Shown: positions 6,147 to 9,886 of the stretch, piece after piece
Numbering within the stretch: the stretch's first letter is position 1
How the letters are laid out: every line of letters begins with the position of its first letter
NCBI GenBank assembly: GCA_023426765.1
Contig: JAEZBW010000287.1
Location: 1 to 9,886, forward strand
Direction of reading: 5' to 3'
Source of the DNA: Bacillota bacterium
Lineage (GTDB): Bacteria; Bacillota; Clostridia; DSM-8532
DNA: 9,886 nucleotides
The notes under the pieces: generated by a model
Database searches by the model: none
What the model was told of the DNA's origin: nothing
The model's input: the letters and a program-made list of their open reading frames with translations, nothing else
Made by a program: the position numbers and the translations under genes

Positions 6147-7715
6147 ATGCGAGGAAAAAGATTGCTCGCCATCACGGTGATGCTGGCGGCTCTAGGAGCA
6201 GGAGGGGGGAAGGCCCTCATGGCAAAAGACAAACCAACTCCCGTTGTGGGGAAGTCGTCAGTACCGGTGGGCCTGGTGAAACCATCTACTCCTGTTACTG
6301 CCGTTGAAGGAGCCACATTCACGGGGTCACAGGCATGCCAAGATTGCCATGCCAAGGAATACAAGGAGTGGGCTGCCTCTGGCCATGCCAACATGCTCCG
6401 TCCTTTCAGCCCGGAAATCGTGAAAGGGGATTTCTCAGGAATCGAGATTTCCTACGAAGGAGTCGAAGTCGAAGATGCCAATAAGAACAAGGTTAAGATC
6501 AATCCCAAAGTGAAAGCCGAGACGAAAGACGGGAAGTATTTTGTCACGCTGCTGGACGCTGACTCTCCAGCCAATAACCAGTCGTATGAGGTCGTCAAAG
6601 TGCTTGGTTCCCTCTGGGAGCAACAATATTACATCAAGGTCGGCGACAAGGAGTTTCCTAGCCCCATCCGCTGGGTCGATAACGACAAGCAGTGGCGCAA
6701 AGCCGCGTTCGCGCCTTTCTGGTGGGTTGCCGACGAGACCCCTGACGGCAGGCCGAAGAAGCCAGAAGAAATGCCGGCAAAGCAGACCGTGGACTACCAA
6801 TGCAACGGTTGCCACACTACGGCTTTCAACGCGAAGAAGGATGACCAGGGGAAGTACAGTTTTTCCCTGGTGGAAGGCGGCATCGGCTGCGAGCAATGCC
6901 ACGGTCCCGGCTCGAAGCACGTTGCAGCCCAAGGCGATGGAAGCATCTTGAATCCCCGCAAGATGGGCACGTGGCAGCAGGAGCAACTCTGCGGGCAATG
7001 CCATATCCGTGTCACAAGCAAGCAGGACAAGGATTTCGCTTTCCCGCTTGGCTTCAAAACCGGGCAGACCGATCTTCAAGACAAGGTGGAATTCTGGACG
7101 TATTCCACGAAGCCGGCCAACTTCTGGGGTAATGAGGACGCCAAGAAGAACCGGCAGCAGTACCACGACACCATGCGCTCCGGGCATATGGCTGCCGGGG
7201 TAACGTGTTCCACGTGCCATCTGGATCACGCGACCAAACATCTGGCTTCGAGCCTGAAGCTTCCACGTGAACAGCAGTGCATAGGCTGCCATACTGCCCA
7301 GAAGGCCATGTTCGAAGACAGTGTCCATGCCAAGAATGGCGTCGTGTGCGTTGACTGCCACATGTCGAAGATGGCGAACCGTGCCGGGGCTACCCAGAAG
7401 ACCCCGAAGGACCCATGGGACGTCACGGCTCACACCATGCGAGTGGTCACGCCTGAGGAGGCCGACGTGTTCAAGATGCGCTCCAGCTGCGACAAGTGCC
7501 ATAAGGACGCTGATCGCACGGCCAAGGGAGCCAAGCTGATGGGTGCCCGGGAGGACGTTCTGAAGAAGGTTCAGGAGGCTCAGAAAGGCACTTTAGAAAG
7601 CAAGGGAGCGGCGTCTTCCGTTCTGAAGGATAACTTGAACTTAGTCCTCATGGACGGTTCGATTGGGGCACACAATCCTCAAAAGGCTTTGGTGCTGCTA
7701 CAGGCGAAGAAGTAA
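6147..7715 (+). CDS. Periplasmic octaheme c-type cytochrome
   Basis: This 522-residue protein has a signal peptide (MRGKRLLAITVMLAALGAGGGKALMA, likely cut near residue 26), so it is exported and loaded with heme in the periplasm. Eight CXXCH motifs begin at residues 64, 219, 248, 282, 354, 378, 401 and 448. Nine further histidines (80, 258, 340, 347, 361, 365, 394, 429, 509) are enough for bis-histidine ligation of all hemes. The first site, CQDCHAKEYKEWAASGH, is typical of the cytochrome c554-like and multiheme reductase group. The C-terminal GAHNPQKALVLL resembles the HNPxxA element of the NrfA/octaheme reductase superfamily, though no CXXCK site is present. Residues about 85-215 lack hemes and may be an inserted domain. 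The likely role is periplasmic electron transfer or reduction of an oxyanion; the substrate is inferred only from chrA next door. It is the last gene before the terminator. Confidence 0.92.
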   Translation: MRGKRLLAITVMLAALGAGGGKALMAKDKPTPVVGKSSVPVGLVKPSTPVTAVEGATFTGSQACQDCHAKEYKEWAASGHANMLRPFSPEIVKGDFSGIEISYEGVEVEDANKNKVKINPKVKAETKDGKYFVTLLDADSPANNQSYEVVKVLGSLWEQQYYIKVGDKEFPSPIRWVDNDKQWRKAAFAPFWWVADETPDGRPKKPEEMPAKQTVDYQCNGCHTTAFNAKKDDQGKYSFSLVEGGIGCEQCHGPGSKHVAAQGDGSILNPRKMGTWQQEQLCGQCHIRVTSKQDKDFAFPLGFKTGQTDLQDKVEFWTYSTKPANFWGNEDAKKNRQQYHDTMRSGHMAAGVTCSTCHLDHATKHLASSLKLPREQQCIGCHTAQKAMFEDSVHAKNGVVCVDCHMSKMANRAGATQKTPKDPWDVTAHTMRVVTPEEADVFKMRSSCDKCHKDADRTAKGAKLMGAREDVLKKVQEAQKGTLESKGAASSVLKDNLNLVLMDGSIGAHNPQKALVLLQAKK

Positions 7716-7737
7716 CAACTTCAGCAACAACAGCTAA

Positions 7738-7758
7738 GCGACATGGCTTTTGTGTCGC
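7738..7758. other. Short hairpin before the terminator
   Basis: GCGACA at 7738-7743 pairs with TGTCGC at 7753-7758 around a nine-base loop. It follows the cytochrome stop by 22 bases and may help stabilise the transcript end; it has no T-run of its own. Confidence 0.35.
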
Positions 7759-7762
7759 GAGT

Positions 7763-7796
7763 GGGGGTCAGAGCAAAAGATTCTGACCCCCGTTTT
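7763..7796 (+). terminator. Rho-independent terminator of the cytochrome operon
   Basis: GGGGGTCAGA (7763-7772) and TCTGACCCCC (7782-7791) form a perfect ten-base-pair stem with a nine-base loop, followed by GTTTT. It lies between convergent genes, 47 bases after the cytochrome stop. The other strand has no matching T-run, so it should stop mainly rightward transcription. GGGGTCAGA-type palindromes also occur as REP-like repeats, so a repeat origin is an alternative. Confidence 0.75.
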
Positions 7797-7839
7797 ACCA
7801 GCATGGTCCAGTCAGGTTGCTAGCTTGTATATGTTCGTC

Positions 7840-9471
7840 TTATCTTCCCAACACGATATCTTTCTTTATTTCTTTAGAGCGGCCCAGGGTATTTCCCTTA
7901 AATTCTAGAATCTTTCCCCATTTCGCTTGTGCCAAAAGGAAAGCTGCTTCGCGCGCAACCTCATCATGTGCAGAATATATGATCTTACTTCCTGTGTCGC
8001 GGATCGCCCCTCCGCTGGCTAACTGGATGAAAACAGTGCCCTTGGCATCAATCGAGCTGGCAAAACCCGCAAAAAGACGCTTCTGCTCTGGGACCGAGAA
8101 TTCCATCTCGGCAAGCTCACTGGCCTTCGCCACAACGAGGAGGCCTCGACGGCCCTGTGAACTCACGCCAGTGGAAGTTGCTATTTCGAGTTGTTCTTTG
8201 AGCCACTTCTGCTGGATGCCCTCTCGCGCCCCCCGGGGAGGTATAGCCTTTTCCGGCTCAATCAGCTGAGCCTTGGACCGAAGGATGGCCAGGGCAGTTT
8301 CGTTGCCCTGACCAGCTTTCCACCTCAAAAAATCAGTCCAACTCCCGTAGGGCGTAACCTGTCTGACCTTCTCTCGTTCGGCATTGATCCGTTTTCGGAC
8401 CTTGAGCCGGTTTTCCGCTTCATGTAGGCGCGCGATTTTGTGCAGCTCAAGCCGGTGGCGTCCGAAAAATTCGCGGGAAATCTCTTGGCGCTCTTTGCCC
8501 CACTTGATCCGTATGGATTCAAGCTCAGCTTGGGTACGGGTGTTGAGGTCCTCCAGGGCCGCCTTTCGAGTGGCGATCCCGGCTTGATATTCTGCATAGA
8601 GGGCACCGCGATTGGGCTCACATTGTAACGGCTTAGCTGTGAACCGCTCGTCTTCGGGATAGTGCTCCTTCGCCTGGCCAGGCGGGACGTAGGCCCCAAG
8701 CCGGCGGACCAGGTTCCCCATGGACAAGGATCGGTCCAGCGAGCTGGCTTTGATGGCATGTTTGCCGTTGCGATCCTTGATGACCAGGCCACTGCCGTGC
8801 GGCCTGATCTCAAGGCCGTACCGAGCGAAGGCGGCATGGACCTGCTGCCATCCGGCGGCCTGCCTCAGGGCTTCAAGGACTGGTTCCCGCCGCTCCTTGG
8901 CATAGCCGTCAAAGGACTGCTGACCCGTCTGGGCTTCAACCGTGGCCGCCGCTGGTGTCAGCTTCGGCTCCGTGCTCTCCACGGAACGTCCACTATCGAT
9001 GGCTAGGCCAAAACGTCTTTCCAGCTCACGGCAAACGCGATCCCGGATATGGTAATCGCGGAAGGGCTCATGCCGAGCCAGCGTCTCCGGGTGGATCATG
9101 TTGTAGGCCACGTGCATGTGCAGGTTGTTGGTGTTTTTATGGACCCCGCAATGCCGTTGGTGCTCCTCGAACCCCAGGGCTTTGGCGAACTCCAGTTCGA
9201 TTCCCTTGAGCGTCTCCGGCGTGAGCTTGGCCTCGTCCTCGGGCCGAAAACTCACGATGAGGTGGTAGGTTTTTTCCCTGGTTGTCCTGGTGTTGAGCGC
9301 CTGGGTGTCGGCGACTTCGAGGATGGCCAGCTCGTAGTCGTCGCCGGCCCAACAGCCGGCGCACCAGCTCATAAGGGATTTTTCATCACCATGGTCAGCC
9401 GCGCGGATGTATCGAGCCAATCGTCGATAATCATCGTTTTCAACCTTCCGGGAAATGCGTCGACTAATCAT
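7840..9471 (-). CDS. traI: TraI-type MOBP relaxase with LPD7-like C-terminal region
   Basis: This 543-residue relaxase nicks oriT and stays covalently bound to the transferred strand. The N-terminal ~160 residues follow RP4 TraI closely: Tyr21 in LARYI corresponds to the RP4 nicking tyrosine (Y22), HLIVSF (70-75) is motif II with Ser74, and VHKNTNNLHMHVAYN (110-124) is the metal-binding motif III with His111, His118 and His120. Residues about 185-262 are the conserved region after the relaxase core, and 290-370 are rich in charged residues and look like a coiled coil. A WTDFLRWKAGQGNETALAILR segment (378-398) and the tail to 543 (FIQLASGGAIRDTGSKIIYS) resemble the large polyvalent protein domain LPD7. 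At 543 residues it is shorter than RP4 TraI (about 730). It starts 18 bases after the traJ stop with no clear ribosome binding site, so coupled translation is likely. No coupling ATPase or mating-pore gene is visible. Confidence 0.93.
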   Translation of the reverse strand: MISRRISRKVENDDYRRLARYIRAADHGDEKSLMSWCAGCWAGDDYELAILEVADTQALNTRTTREKTYHLIVSFRPEDEAKLTPETLKGIELEFAKALGFEEHQRHCGVHKNTNNLHMHVAYNMIHPETLARHEPFRDYHIRDRVCRELERRFGLAIDSGRSVESTEPKLTPAAATVEAQTGQQSFDGYAKERREPVLEALRQAAGWQQVHAAFARYGLEIRPHGSGLVIKDRNGKHAIKASSLDRSLSMGNLVRRLGAYVPPGQAKEHYPEDERFTAKPLQCEPNRGALYAEYQAGIATRKAALEDLNTRTQAELESIRIKWGKERQEISREFFGRHRLELHKIARLHEAENRLKVRKRINAEREKVRQVTPYGSWTDFLRWKAGQGNETALAILRSKAQLIEPEKAIPPRGAREGIQQKWLKEQLEIATSTGVSSQGRRGLLVVAKASELAEMEFSVPEQKRLFAGFASSIDAKGTVFIQLASGGAIRDTGSKIIYSAHDEVAREAAFLLAQAKWGKILEFKGNTLGRSKEIKKDIVLGR

Positions 9472-9489
9472 AGCGCTGCGGGGGTGTGC

Positions 9490-9849
9490 TCAGATTTTCG
9501 AAATGAGGGCTTTCATTTCGCACTGCCTTGCCTCTATCTCTCGCAGTACTTGCCGTACCTGCAGGTGCAATGCCTCCAGAGGGGTCCCCTTCTCGGACAG
9601 ACACAGCTTAAAAAGGCCACCTAACCGCCCAAGGTCAGCGTTAATCTTGAATAATTCAATCCGGGATTGCTGTATCTCAAGGCTTGGCGTCGGCTGCCCC
9701 AGGCAAACGCGCTTTATGTAGGTTGAGCACGATAGTCCGGCGCGTTTGGCATTTGCCTGAATCTCGGCATGTTCATCGGCGGTGACATAGGTCCAGAGGA
9801 CGGGCTTTTTGGATGGCATTTTGGATTTGGCTGTTAGCGTTGAGCCCAT
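9490..9849 (-). CDS. traJ: TraJ-like relaxosome accessory protein
   Basis: This protein of up to 119 residues belongs with RP4 TraJ, which binds the oriT inverted repeat and recruits the relaxase. Residues about 17-50 look like a ribbon-helix-helix DNA-binding part (VLWTYVTADEHAEIQANAK, then a helix with GLSCSTYIKR). The block INADLGRLGGLFKLCLSE (69-86) is nearly the same as the RP4 TraJ block INGDLGRLGGLLKLWLTD, quoted from memory. The C-terminus is helical and charged. It directly precedes the relaxase, as in RP4. The start is uncertain: ATG 9849 overlaps words resembling the RP4 oriT flank, and the in-frame ATG at 9819 (MPSKKPVLW) gives an 109-residue protein that still has every motif. 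Neither has a good ribosome binding site. Confidence 0.88.
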   Translation of the reverse strand: MGSTLTAKSKMPSKKPVLWTYVTADEHAEIQANAKRAGLSCSTYIKRVCLGQPTPSLEIQQSRIELFKINADLGRLGGLFKLCLSEKGTPLEALHLQVRQVLREIEARQCEMKALISKI

Positions 9850-9886
9850 AGGCGAATAAGCTAGCCCCGCAGGGCAGGAGGGAAGG
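9838..9886. other. Probable edge of an IncP-type oriT region
   Basis: Upstream of traJ on its coding strand, CTTATTCGC (9860-9852) is followed by GCTCAACG (9845-9838). Both words occur in this order between nic and traJ in the RP4 oriT as I recall it, though with a different spacing (6 bases here, about 10 in RP4). The nic site itself is not identified. TCCTGCCC on the traJ strand (9879-9872) resembles the MOBP nic core but points the opposite way from RP4. The real nic probably lies beyond the right edge. Confidence 0.35.

Noticed and set aside
6435..7502. 355-residue minus-strand frame opposite the cytochrome
   Set aside because: Shadow of the cytochrome coding strand; no family motif, and the plus strand carries eight heme sites.
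9049..9624. 191-residue plus-strand frame opposite traI and traJ
   Set aside because: Antisense to two genes with conserved catalytic and family motifs; no motif of its own.
9872..9879. TCCTGCCC on the traJ strand as the actual nic site
   Set aside because: The word resembles the MOBP nic core, but in RP4 the nicked strand is the one opposite traJ, and no flanking inverted repeat is visible before the window ends.

Overview
The window holds a rightward gene cluster (about 1-7715) for handling an oxyanion, most likely chromate. A leftward conjugative mobilisation module (about 7840-9886) faces it. A multiheme c-type cytochrome, a ChrA transporter and a PEP-synthase-like protein beside an IncP-type relaxase fit an anaerobic, cytochrome-rich proteobacterium or desulfobacterium, such as a Desulfovibrio or Geobacter relative. 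That taxonomic reading is inference; no marker gene is present.

Rightward cluster, in order: (1) the C-terminal half of an MFS transporter, cut by the window edge; (2) a 1042-residue PEP/pyruvate-dikinase-like protein with an ATP-grasp region, a phosphohistidine swivel domain, an unassigned region and a C-terminal LamG-like beta-sandwich; (3) a small rhodanese; (4) a secreted protein made of one LamG-like domain, clearly paralogous to the C-terminus of (2); (5) a two-domain ChrA; (6) a secreted octaheme cytochrome c. Genes 1 and 2 overlap by ATGA. Later gaps are 14, 72, 45 and 17 bases, and no strong internal terminator was seen, so one operon is likely. It ends at a hairpin plus T-run near 7763-7796.

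Working model (inference): ChrA moves chromate or a similar oxyanion out of the cytoplasm, and the exported octaheme cytochrome could reduce it in the periplasm. The rhodanese would supply persulfide or redox chemistry. The dikinase-like protein and the secreted LamG-like protein are the unexplained parts. They share a domain, one copy apparently cytoplasmic and one exported.

Leftward module: a TraJ-like oriT-binding accessory protein followed by a TraI-type MOBP relaxase with an LPD7-like tail, both very like the RP4 (IncP) pair at their key motifs. The last bases contain short words that resemble, from memory, the RP4 oriT flank, so the origin of transfer probably lies just beyond the right edge. 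The cluster therefore probably sits on a plasmid or an integrative mobilisable element. No tRNA, rRNA, CRISPR array or insertion sequence was seen, and no gap exceeds 300 bases.
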